Origin: Tersicoccus mangrovi
GTDB taxonomy: Bacteria; Actinomycetota; Actinomycetes; Actinomycetales; Micrococcaceae
Reading direction: 5' to 3'
Assembly (NCBI RefSeq): GCF_036881825.1
Contig: NZ_JBAJMW010000010.1
Span: forward strand, 48,538 to 112,537
DNA length: 64,000 bases
Below are positions 57,013 to 64,000 of the stretch, piece after piece (within the stretch, counting starts at the first letter, position 1; each line of letters starts with the position of its first letter). The translations under genes were made by a program, and so were the position numbers. A model generated the notes under the pieces. The model was not told where the DNA came from. It searched no databases and saw only the letters and a program-made list of their open reading frames with translations.

Positions 57013-58803
57013 TCAGCGACGGCGCAGCCGACCGAGGACCGGGTCGAGGAAGCTGCCGAGTTCCCGCACACGCAGGACCCGCAGCATCACCAGGTACACC
57101 GCGAGCATCACCAGGCCCGTCACGGCGATGGTCACGGCCGCGGTCAGCAGGTTGTGCCACGGGAAGCCCCCCACGGCGAAGCCACCGGCCAGGTGCAGCA
57201 GGGCGCCACCCACGAGTGCCGAGACGAGGGCGCCGATGCTCATCTTCAGGTGCGCGTCGAGGATCCGGGCACCGTCGTAGTCGCCCTCCAGCCGCCGTTT
57301 GATCAGGGGATGGGTGATGATGACGGCGAGGATGTTCTGGACGGTGTAGCTCAGGGCCAGCGCGAAGATCAGCCGGCTCGCCGGCAGCACACCCGCGTGG
57401 TAGGCCACCTGGATGCCCACGGCCGCCGCGATCCCGAAGACCGCGAGCCCGCACTGGATGAAGAACGGCGTGCGGGCGTCCTCCTCTGCGTAGAAGACGC
57501 GGCCCATCAGGTAGGCGATGCTGAAGAACGGGGCGCCGACGGCGAGCAGCACCACGGTCTGCCCCATGATCGCGCCGTCGGACGGCCGGCCACCGGCGAA
57601 CAGCATGCCGAGCGGACCGGCGAGGACCAGCAGCGCGGCCGCCCCGAACACCGTCGCCACGGCCGTCGTCCGCAGGCCCCGGGACAGCGCGGCGCGCACC
57701 GCGACGACATCCTCCGTGGCGGCCGCGGCGGACATTCGGTTGAACAGCACGGTCGCGATCGAGAGGGCGACGATCGCGTGCGGCAACGTGTAGATCATGC
57801 TCGCCGTGTCGAGGACGCCCTGACCGGCGATGTTGTCCCCGACGCGTTTCGCGCCCGACGCGATCGAGGCGGTCGGGTACGTCGCGAACAGGAACACCCC
57901 GTTGCTGACGATCATGGTGAGGATGGTCCAACCGGCCACGCGGCCCGTCGCCCGCAGGCCGATGCCACGCCACCCGAACCGGGGACGCAGCCCCAGGCCG
58001 AGCCGGTGCAGCGGCCTGATCAGCAGCAGGGTCTGGCACACCACGCCGAGCGTCGAGCTGCCCGCCAGGATCGCCGTCTGCGCCGGTGTCCAGGTGGCCA
58101 CCGTGTGCGGCGTCGCCACCCCGTTGCGCCCCATGACGAGCACGAACACGACGAGGCCGGCGATGGCGACGACGTTGTTCACGGCCGGCGCCCACATGTA
58201 CCAGCCGAACCGGCCGTGCGCGTTGAGGATCTGCCCGAGGGTCGCGTAGAGGCCGTAGAAGAAGATCTGGGGCAGGCACCACAGCGCGAACGAGATGCCC
58301 AGGTTCAACTGGTCGGAGGACCAGCCCTGCGTCGTCAGGTGCATCAGCAGGCCCGCGCCGAGGGTGACCAGGACGGTCAGGGCGGCGAGCAACAGCACGA
58401 TCAGCGTCACGAGACGGCTGGTGAAGTCCGCGCCGCCGTCGGGTTGCCGGCTGGCCCGGATGATCTGCGGCACGAGGACCGCGTTGAACACCCCGGCGGC
58501 AAGCATGACGTAGACGAGGTTGGGCAGGTTGTTCGCCGCCGAGAACGTGTCGTACAGCGCGGACGTGGCGCTCAGCGCATAGCCGAGGGCGATGACCTTG
58601 AGGAACCCGAGGACGCGTGAGACCAGGGTGCCGGCCGCCATGATGGCGCTCGAGCGGGCGCCGGTCGACGGTGTGGGCGGGTTCTCCGCCGCGGGTACCA
58701 CGGTGGTCTCTGCAGTGTTCTCTCCGGCGGAGGAGAAGGCGCGCTCTTCGGTGGACATCGTCGTCATCGTCTCAGGTCCGGCGGCACGGGGCCGATCCGA
58801 CAT
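57013..58803 (-). CDS. murJ: Lipid II flippase MurJ (MviN)
   Basis: A 596-residue MOP-superfamily flippase with about 14 membrane helices. A 45-residue cytosolic N-terminus precedes SSAIMAAGTLVSRVLGFLKV; AANNLPNLVYVMLAAGVFNAVLVPQI and FALWCLPQIFFYGLYATLGQ are typical. It moves lipid II to the outer face for peptidoglycan synthesis. The ATG at 58803 begins 2 bases after the NUDIX stop; internal ATGs 12 and 15 codons later are alternatives. Unlike the mycobacterial protein, the chain ends after the last helix. Confidence 0.94.
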   Translation of the reverse strand: MSDRPRAAGPETMTTMSTEERAFSSAGENTAETTVVPAAENPPTPSTGARSSAIMAAGTLVSRVLGFLKVIALGYALSATSALYDTFSAANNLPNLVYVMLAAGVFNAVLVPQIIRASRQPDGGADFTSRLVTLIVLLLAALTVLVTLGAGLLMHLTTQGWSSDQLNLGISFALWCLPQIFFYGLYATLGQILNAHGRFGWYMWAPAVNNVVAIAGLVVFVLVMGRNGVATPHTVATWTPAQTAILAGSSTLGVVCQTLLLIRPLHRLGLGLRPRFGWRGIGLRATGRVAGWTILTMIVSNGVFLFATYPTASIASGAKRVGDNIAGQGVLDTASMIYTLPHAIVALSIATVLFNRMSAAAATEDVVAVRAALSRGLRTTAVATVFGAAALLVLAGPLGMLFAGGRPSDGAIMGQTVVLLAVGAPFFSIAYLMGRVFYAEEDARTPFFIQCGLAVFGIAAAVGIQVAYHAGVLPASRLIFALALSYTVQNILAVIITHPLIKRRLEGDYDGARILDAHLKMSIGALVSALVGGALLHLAGGFAVGGFPWHNLLTAAVTIAVTGLVMLAVYLVMLRVLRVRELGSFLDPVLGRLRRR

Positions 58804-58805
58804 GC

Positions 58806-59309
58806 TCAGTCCCGGTCGTCTGAGAGGAAGCCGCGGGCCAGGTCGACGATGCGGCGTTCGTTCGGGAACGACAGGCGGGCCGCCAGGTCGGCCAGTGGCA
58901 CCCACGCGACGTCGACGGCCTCGTGGTCGGGGTCGTTCTCGATCGTCAGGTCCCCGCCGGTCGCCCGCAGCAGGAAGTGGTGCACCGTCTTGTGGACGCG
59001 GTGGCCCGTGACGGTGAACCAGTAGTCGATGCTGCCCAGCGGTGCGATGATCTGCCCCTCGATGCCGGTCTCCTCCGCGATCTCGCGGGTCGCGGCCTCC
59101 TGGGCGCTCTCCTCGTTCTCCGGATGACCCTTCGGCAGGCACCACTCCAGACGCCCGCCGCGGTTGATCCGCGCGATGATGGCCACCCGCCGGCCGTCGT
59201 CCTCCAGGTCGACGACGACGCCGCCGGCGGACACCTCCTCGACCGTCGGGAGCGCGGCGGAAACGAACAGGGAGTTCCGTTTCGGCGCGCTCGGGACGGG
59301 ATGGGCCAT
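58806..59309 (-). CDS. NUDIX hydrolase
   Basis: A 167-residue MutT-like hydrolase. The Nudix box GHPENEESAQEAATREIAEETGI matches Gx5Ex7REUxEExGU, preceded by VSAGGVVVDLEDDGRRVAII. It hydrolyses a nucleoside diphosphate linked to another moiety; the substrate is unknown. ATG at 59309 is divergent from pcnA. A NUDIX gene between pcnA and murJ is a standard arrangement in actinobacteria. Confidence 0.93.
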   Translation of the reverse strand: MAHPVPSAPKRNSLFVSAALPTVEEVSAGGVVVDLEDDGRRVAIIARINRGGRLEWCLPKGHPENEESAQEAATREIAEETGIEGQIIAPLGSIDYWFTVTGHRVHKTVHHFLLRATGGDLTIENDPDHEAVDVAWVPLADLAARLSFPNERRIVDLARGFLSDDRD

Positions 59310-59429
59310 GCCTCCCACTGTAACGAGGATCGCATCCGGGCCTGAACCCACCGGGCCGGGTCCCCGGCCGGTTTCACGGTGGTGACGGCGGCGCACGGGA
59401 GTGCCGCGGTCTGGCACCCTTGAAGGACT

Positions 59430-60878
59430 ATGGCGCAGCTGATCGACGCGGACCGGATCGACCCGGTCGTCCTGGAACTCGGTGACCTCTTCCGGTCGGC
59501 GGGGCACGAACTCTCCCTCGTGGGCGGCCCCGTGCGGGACCTCTTCCTCGACCGCTCCTCGCCGGACCTGGACTTCACCACCGACGCCCGGCCCGACGAC
59601 GTCGTCGCCCTGATCAAGCCGTGGGCCGACGCCTGGTGGGAGATCGGCCGTGACTTCGGCACCATCGCGATGCGCCGCCGCGGTCTCACCCTCGAGGTCA
59701 CCACCTACCGGGCCGAGGCGTACGACCCGGACTCCCGCAAGCCGATCGTCGCCTTCGGCTCCTCCCTGACCGAGGACCTCGGCCGCCGCGACTTCACGAT
59801 CAACGCCATGGCGCTGCGGTTGCCGGACCTCGAGCTCGTCGACCCGTTCGGCGGCGTCCGCGACCTGCACGAACGCCGGTTGCGCACGCCCGGCAGCCCC
59901 GAGTCCTCCTTCACCGACGACCCGCTGCGCATGATGCGGGCCGCCCGCTTCGCCTCCCAGCTCGCGGTGACCGTCGACGACGACGTGCAGGCCGCCATGA
60001 GCGCGATGGCCGACCGGATCGGCATCGTCTCCGCCGAGCGCGTCCGCGAGGAACTCGTGCGCCTCGTCCGCGGCCGCGACCCCCGGGCGGGCATCGACCT
60101 GCTCGTCTCGACCGGGATCGCCGACCGGATCCTGCCCGAGATCAGCGCCCTGCGCCTGGAGACCGACGAGCACCACCGACACAAGGACGTGTACGAGCAC
60201 TCCCTGACCGTGCTCGAGCAGGCGATCGAGCTGGAGACGGGCCCCGACGGCCCGGTGCCCGGCCCCGACTTCGTGCTTCGGTTCGCGGCGCTCATGCACG
60301 ACGTCGGCAAGCCGGCGACCCGGCGGTTCGAGGCCGGAGGCGCCGTGAGTTTCCGGCACCACGACGTCGTCGGCGCCAAGTTGACGGCCAGGCGGATGAA
60401 GGCGCTGCGGTTCGACAACGACACCATCAAGGCGGTCGCCCACCTGGTGGAACTGCACATGCGGTTCTACGGGTACGGCGACGCCGGGTGGACCGACTCC
60501 GCCGTGCGCCGCTACGTCACCGACGCCGGCGACAGCCTCGAGCGGCTGCACCGCCTGACCCGGTCGGACGTCACCACCCGCAACCGGCGCAAGGCCGAGC
60601 GGCTCGCCTTCGCGTACGACGACCTCGAGCAGCGCATCGCGGACCTGGCCGAGCAGGAGGAACTCGCGGCGATCCGCCCCGATCTGGACGGCACAGCCAT
60701 CATGCGCATCCTCGACATCCCGCCCGGACCCGTCGTCGGCCGCGCCTACCAGTACCTCCTCGGCGTGCGCATGGACGAGGGGCCCCTTCCCGCCGAGGCG
60801 GTGGAGCGCATGCTGCGCGCCTGGTGGGACGAGCACCGCGACGAATTCTCGACGCAGAAGAGGAGCGAAAAGGAATAG
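59430..60878 (+). CDS. pcnA: CCA tRNA nucleotidyltransferase
   Basis: A 482-residue class II nucleotidyltransferase. LSLVGGPVRDLFLDR and SPDLDFTTDARPDDV hold the catalytic Asp pair, RDFTINAMALRLPDLELVDP follows, and a C-terminal HD domain has LRFAALMHDVGKPATRRF. It adds CCA to tRNA 3' ends, which the two tRNA genes in this window do not encode. ATG at 59430 is preceded by AAGGA at close spacing. Confidence 0.95.
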   Translation: MAQLIDADRIDPVVLELGDLFRSAGHELSLVGGPVRDLFLDRSSPDLDFTTDARPDDVVALIKPWADAWWEIGRDFGTIAMRRRGLTLEVTTYRAEAYDPDSRKPIVAFGSSLTEDLGRRDFTINAMALRLPDLELVDPFGGVRDLHERRLRTPGSPESSFTDDPLRMMRAARFASQLAVTVDDDVQAAMSAMADRIGIVSAERVREELVRLVRGRDPRAGIDLLVSTGIADRILPEISALRLETDEHHRHKDVYEHSLTVLEQAIELETGPDGPVPGPDFVLRFAALMHDVGKPATRRFEAGGAVSFRHHDVVGAKLTARRMKALRFDNDTIKAVAHLVELHMRFYGYGDAGWTDSAVRRYVTDAGDSLERLHRLTRSDVTTRNRRKAERLAFAYDDLEQRIADLAEQEELAAIRPDLDGTAIMRILDIPPGPVVGRAYQYLLGVRMDEGPLPAEAVERMLRAWWDEHRDEFSTQKRSEKE

Positions 60879-60889
60879 CGCTCCGTCTA

Positions 60890-60919
60890 TTGCTTCTCTC
60901 GCGACGAATGCCGTACTGT
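60890..60919 (+). promoter_or_regulatory. Possible promoter after pcnA
   Basis: TTGCTT (60890-60895) and TACTGT (60914-60919), 18 bases apart, in an AT-richer stretch just past pcnA. It could serve the downstream small frames and GT87 gene. Confidence 0.4.
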
Positions 60920-61570
60920 CTATTTCGGTGAATCTGTGAATGATCTCACCGGCCGGTGACCGTCCGATGTCCCGGTCGTTCCCGCCACGTCGATGCCGAA
61001 GGAGGCAGCCAGGTGATGATGTCCCGTCGTATTCTCCCGACCGCGACTGCTGATTGCCGGCGTGGCGTCTTTTCCGACGCCCGCTGAGGGGTCGGAGCCA
61101 CGGCTCGTCTCCGCCGCGTTGACCGACTGTGTGCGCGCCCGTCCTGACGGGCACTAGGCTGCAGTTGCGCTGATTGCGTGGCCCTGAAGGCCTGTAGCGA
61201 CGACCTTGAGGGTGGTCTTGCCTTCCATGCGGCACGTCGTATATGTCGATTCGTGCATGTTTCCGCATGCCTAGCAGTCCTCCACACCGGTGAGCGTTCT
61301 TACTTGAGCGTTGGCACCCGCGGACGACGCGCATGAATTCTCGGCATCGTCGAGCGACATTCGGTCGCGCTGTTTCTTGATTGTTCATTCGACGATCCGT
61401 CGCGCCCTTCTTTACCAGGATCGGGCGCTTTCCTCTCCCCTTTCTTCTGTCTCCGGCCGTCGGTCACGGGGCTATTCCGTGCTGCCCGCAGCAGGGCAGT
61501 GCCGTGCCCCTGTCGCGCGACGCACCGTGTGCCCTGCGCTGGGGAGATCCGTGCCCGAGAGGAGGACACG
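60920..61570. other. Long intergenic region between pcnA and the GT87-like gene
   Basis: About 650 bases of lower GC than the flanks. It contains one small frame with a strong ribosome site (61016) and no large gene. A longer open frame at 61311-61817 has no coding character. Nothing else is recognisable. Confidence 0.5.
61016..61087 (+). CDS. Possible 23-residue leader peptide
   Basis: ATGATG at 61016 follows GAAGGAGG (60998-61005) and opens a 23-codon frame, MMSRRILPTATADCRRGVFS then DAR. It lies about 100 bases past a possible promoter. The strong ribosome site is the only positive sign; the next 480 bases carry no gene it could obviously regulate. Confidence 0.3.
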   Translation: MMSRRILPTATADCRRGVFSDAR

Positions 61571-61705
61571 ATGCACACGCTTGCTCGACTGCTCCGTCGG
61601 CTGCACCGTCGGCTGCTCACGGCTCCGGCCGCCCCGGCGGTGGACCCGCGGCCGACGCGCCCGGTGGATGAGCTCCACCCGCTGCACCGGATGCAGATCC
61701 GGTGA
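61571..61705 (+). CDS. Possible 44-residue small protein
   Basis: ATG at 61571 has GAGGAGG 5 bases upstream. The peptide begins MHTLARLLRRLHRRLLTAPA, an amphipathic Leu/Arg helix, and ends HPLHRMQIR. It lies about 110 bases upstream of the GT87-like gene on the same strand. No family is recognised. Confidence 0.4.
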   Translation: MHTLARLLRRLHRRLLTAPAAPAVDPRPTRPVDELHPLHRMQIR

Positions 61706-61816
61706 CTGCCGTAGTCTCGAACCGAAGCCGTCCGGTCGGCCCCGCACCCCGTCGTGCCGGGCCGACCGGGCGTCGTCCGTCCCCGCCCGGGGCCGGGACC
61801 GGGCCGAGAGGACGTG

Positions 61817-63361
61817 ATGACCGCGCAGCGCACCCCCGGTCCGGCGCATCCGACGGCCGGCCGGCCCACGGCCGGGACCCGTCCGGGCCGGCTCCGCGTG
61901 ATGCGCATCGTCACGCCCACCCGGGCGGACCCGGTGCTGCGCCGGCTCACCGCAAGCATCGGCGGCGCCCTCGGGCGGCACGCCGCCCCCGGCCTCGTCG
62001 CTCCCGGGTTCTTCACGATCGAGCGGGTCCTGGTGCTCCTGACGGTCGTCGCGGCGGTTCTCTCCGTCGTCGTCAAGCAGTACTGCCGCGTCAACGGGTG
62101 GCACACGCCGGACCACTTCTACGCGGCCTGCTACTCGGACTGGGGCGAGCTGTTCCACACCCGCGGACTCGACACCGGCGTCATCCCCTTCATCACGCCC
62201 GGTCAGCGGTTCGAGTACCCCGTCCTGCTCGGCGCTCTCGCCGGCCTGACCGCGCTGCTGGTCCCCGGCAGCGGTGCCTCCGTGGCGCGCAGCACCGCGT
62301 ACTTCGACATCAACGCCGTCCTCGTCGCGGCGACGTGGATCGTCGCGGTCGTGGCGACCGCCCGGATGAGCCACCGCCGGCCCTGGGACGCCGCGATGCT
62401 CGCCGTGGCCCCCGCCGTCATCCTCTCCGCGACCATCAACTGGGACTTCTGGGCGGTGATGCTCGCCGCCCTGGCGATGCTCGCCTTCGCCCGGGAGAGA
62501 CCCGTGCTCGCGGGCGTGCTCATCGGGCTGGGCACGGCCGTCAAGCTCTACCCCCTCCTGTTGCTCGGACCGATCCTCGTCCTCGCGGTGCGCTCCGGGA
62601 AGTGGCGGCCGGTGGCCCTCACCGCACTCGCCACGGCCGTCAGCTGGCTGGCCGTGAACCTGCCGCTCATGCTGACCGACTACGCGGGCTGGCGGTACTT
62701 CCTCGACTTCACCCGCGACCGGCCGGCCGGCTTCTCCTCCGTCTGGTACGTGCAGGAGGTGATGGCGGACCGGTTCCACCTGACCCCGCTGCCGGTCGAC
62801 ACCATCAACACGCTGAGCACCGGGCTCTTCGTGCTGTGCTGCCTCGCCGTCGCGCTGCTCGGCCTCACCAGCACGCGCCGGCCCCGGATGGCCCAGCTGG
62901 CGTTCCTCGTGGTGACCGCATTCGTGCTGACCAACAAGGTGTACTCCCCGCAGTACGTGCTGTGGCTGGTGCCCCTGCTCGCCCTCGCCCGCCCGCGCTG
63001 GCGCAGCTTCCTCGTGTGGCAGGTCATCGAGGTGCTGCACTGGGCGGCGACGTGGCTCTACCTCGGGCAGCTGACGTCCGGCGGCAACGCCCAGCACAAC
63101 ATCGACAAGCTCTACTACTCGCTCGCCGTGATCGCCCACATGGTCGCGCTGATCTACCTGATGGCCGCCGTCGTGCGGGAGATCCTCCGTCCCGACCTCG
63201 ACGTCGTGCGCGACCAGGGCATCGACGACCCGCAGGGTGGCCCGTTCAACGGAGCCGCCGACGTCCTGCCGTGGATCACCGTTCGACGTCGTCCCCGCCC
63301 GGCGACGATGGGTTCCACGCGCGCCGTCAGGGACACAGGAGACCCACAGCCCCGTCTGTGA
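61817..63361 (+). CDS. GT87-like integral membrane glycosyltransferase (DUF2029 type)
   Basis: A 514-residue protein with about 11-12 membrane helices. After a basic N-terminus come TIERVLVLLTVVAAVLSVVV, then the first outer loop YCRVNGWHTPDHFYAACYSD. Later signatures are RFEYPVLLGALAG with an acidic residue, FWAVMLAALAMLAFARERPVL, GLGTAVKLYPLLLLGPIL and VYSPQYVLWLVPLLAL. Polyprenyl-phosphate-sugar-dependent mannosyltransferases of actinobacteria have this plan. Donor, acceptor and product are not evident. ATG at 61817 follows GAGAGGAC; GTG one codon upstream is possible. A position next to pcnA is usual near the origin. Confidence 0.8.
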   Translation: MTAQRTPGPAHPTAGRPTAGTRPGRLRVMRIVTPTRADPVLRRLTASIGGALGRHAAPGLVAPGFFTIERVLVLLTVVAAVLSVVVKQYCRVNGWHTPDHFYAACYSDWGELFHTRGLDTGVIPFITPGQRFEYPVLLGALAGLTALLVPGSGASVARSTAYFDINAVLVAATWIVAVVATARMSHRRPWDAAMLAVAPAVILSATINWDFWAVMLAALAMLAFARERPVLAGVLIGLGTAVKLYPLLLLGPILVLAVRSGKWRPVALTALATAVSWLAVNLPLMLTDYAGWRYFLDFTRDRPAGFSSVWYVQEVMADRFHLTPLPVDTINTLSTGLFVLCCLAVALLGLTSTRRPRMAQLAFLVVTAFVLTNKVYSPQYVLWLVPLLALARPRWRSFLVWQVIEVLHWAATWLYLGQLTSGGNAQHNIDKLYYSLAVIAHMVALIYLMAAVVREILRPDLDVVRDQGIDDPQGGPFNGAADVLPWITVRRRPRPATMGSTRAVRDTGDPQPRL

Positions 63362-63421
63362 GCCGACCCAACTCCGGGACCTGGAATGGAGACACCAGCC
63401 CAGCAGAACCCGGAGGACGTC

Positions 63422-63799
63422 ATGTCAGAGCACGCAGGCCGCACCGGCACCGCCGACCCGCGGCCCCTCATCCGCTACGCGCACACCCCGTCGATGGTCG
63501 CCGCCAACGGGATGGTCGAGCCGGGCGCGGCCGATGCCACCCGCACGCGCGTCGGCACGACCGCTGCCGCCGGGCGGCCCCGCCCGCGTCGACTCTGGCG
63601 CCGACTCGGCGCGGCCGCACTGCTGACGGCGACCCTCGCCACCGGTAGCGCGCTCCCGGCGCAGGCCGCGGCCTCCGACGCCGCCCGGAACGCCGCTTCC
63701 TCCACCTCCGTCGCCCATCCCCAGGTGGCCACGCTGACGGCCCCGATCCAGCTGGTCCGCTCCTCGACCTCCCTGCCGCCACGCAAGGGACGGGGGTGA
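63422..63799 (+). CDS. Hypothetical small protein with an internal export-like segment
   Basis: A 125-residue protein. RPRRLWRRLGAAALLTATLA followed by TGSALPAQAAASDAARN looks like a Tat/Sec signal with cleavage after AQA, but it starts near residue 58, behind a long hydrophilic N-region (MSEHAGRTGTADPRPLIRYA). Either the true start is later or it is a signal-anchored protein. ATG at 63422 has GGAGG 5 bases upstream, which supports it. The mature part is only about 40 residues. Function unknown. Confidence 0.5.
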   Translation: MSEHAGRTGTADPRPLIRYAHTPSMVAANGMVEPGAADATRTRVGTTAAAGRPRPRRLWRRLGAAALLTATLATGSALPAQAAASDAARNAASSTSVAHPQVATLTAPIQLVRSSTSLPPRKGRG

Positions 63800-63834
63800 T
63801 CCATCGACGCCTTCCCTTCCTCCCTGAGTGATCA

Positions 63835-63873
63835 CGATCGGCGCACCGCCTTGTCCCGGCGGTGCGCCGATCG
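63835..63873 (+). terminator. Terminator hairpin after the small exported protein
   Basis: A 16-base perfect stem CGATCGGCGCACCGCC/GGCGGTGCGCCGATCG with a 7-base loop, 35 bases after the stop. No T-tract follows. The last 125 bases of the window hold no recognisable gene. Confidence 0.7.
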
Positions 63874-64000
63874 GCGTCCCGGGACGAGGCGCCGCGACGG
63901 TCACGGACCGTCCCGCCCCTAGGTGTTGTGGGTCCTGACGTTGCCGACAGTGGGGCGGGGATGAGGAAACGGGCTCCTGGTCGGCACGATGGGAGGTGCT

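Noticed and set aside
58806..61388. 860-codon minus-strand frame joining NUDIX to a long N-terminus
   Set aside because: Only the last 167 codons are the NUDIX protein; the rest is antisense to pcnA. The ATG at 59309 is the real start.
1..64000. CRISPR arrays, insertion sequences, integrases, prophage genes
   Set aside because: None seen; the only perfect repeats are the assembly duplication and parS/DnaA sites.

Overview
The window is about 64 kb of high-GC actinobacterial chromosome around the replication origin. Evidence for the placement: dnaA-dnaN-gnd-recF-dciA-gyrB-gyrA on one side of dnaA, rpmH-rnpA-yidD-yidC-jag-rsmG-parA-parB on the other, GTG starts, many 4-base ATGA/GTGA overlaps, an Rpf-type resuscitation factor with LysM, a DLW-39 micropeptide beside tRNA-Ile/tRNA-Ala, and a MurJ-linked pseudokinase. 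This fits Micrococcales (Micrococcaceae-like). I cannot name genus or species from sequence alone.

Layout. 0-6.4 kb: end of an Asp23/AmaP-type envelope stress operon, a 3-methyladenine glycosylase gene (tag), a secreted Rpf-LysM protein behind a long structured leader, an MHS transporter and argE. 6.5-13.2 kb: a pterin-related accessory locus of two converging blocks. The plus block encodes a dehydrogenase-like protein, a PTPS-family protein, a glycosyltransferase and a methyltransferase. The minus block encodes a GTP cyclohydrolase II-reductase fusion and a membrane protein. A single N flanked by an exact 82-bp duplication interrupts the glycosyltransferase and looks like an assembly join. 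13.4-25.3 kb: a coiled-coil protein, a TipA-like MerR regulator with a visible operator, an M18 aminopeptidase, a Na+/H+ antiporter ending in a UBP zinc finger, an NmrA-like protein, a second MHS transporter, a VOC protein, and a HAD phosphatase coupled to a GH65 enzyme. 25.6-30.2 kb: rhomboid, cyclophilin, an AT-rich foreign-looking HNH protein gene at the 3' side of tRNA-Ala, DLW-39 and tRNA-Ile. 30.2-33.6 kb: efeUOB iron uptake operon with a DtxR-type box. 33.7-52.8 kb: the origin core. 52.8-54.7 kb: a gene-poor stretch with parS sites. 54.7-64 kb: trxA, a pseudokinase/discoidin-like membrane protein, murJ, a NUDIX hydrolase, pcnA, a GT87-like membrane glycosyltransferase and a small secreted protein.

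How it works together. DnaA boxes lie in the dnaA-dnaN and dnaA-rpmH gaps, and two further clusters sit near 21.8 and 25.4 kb. ParA/ParB and five perfect plus one degenerate parS sites handle origin segregation; one parS is the core of a perfect 34-base palindrome that probably also ends parB transcription. Several genes (13380, 15157, 21201, 21979, perhaps 6497) have a TAnnnT-like hexamer only 6-7 bases before the start codon, implying leaderless transcripts. The strongest candidates for something undescribed are the pterin/glycosyltransferase locus and the HNH protein at 28.1-29.8 kb.
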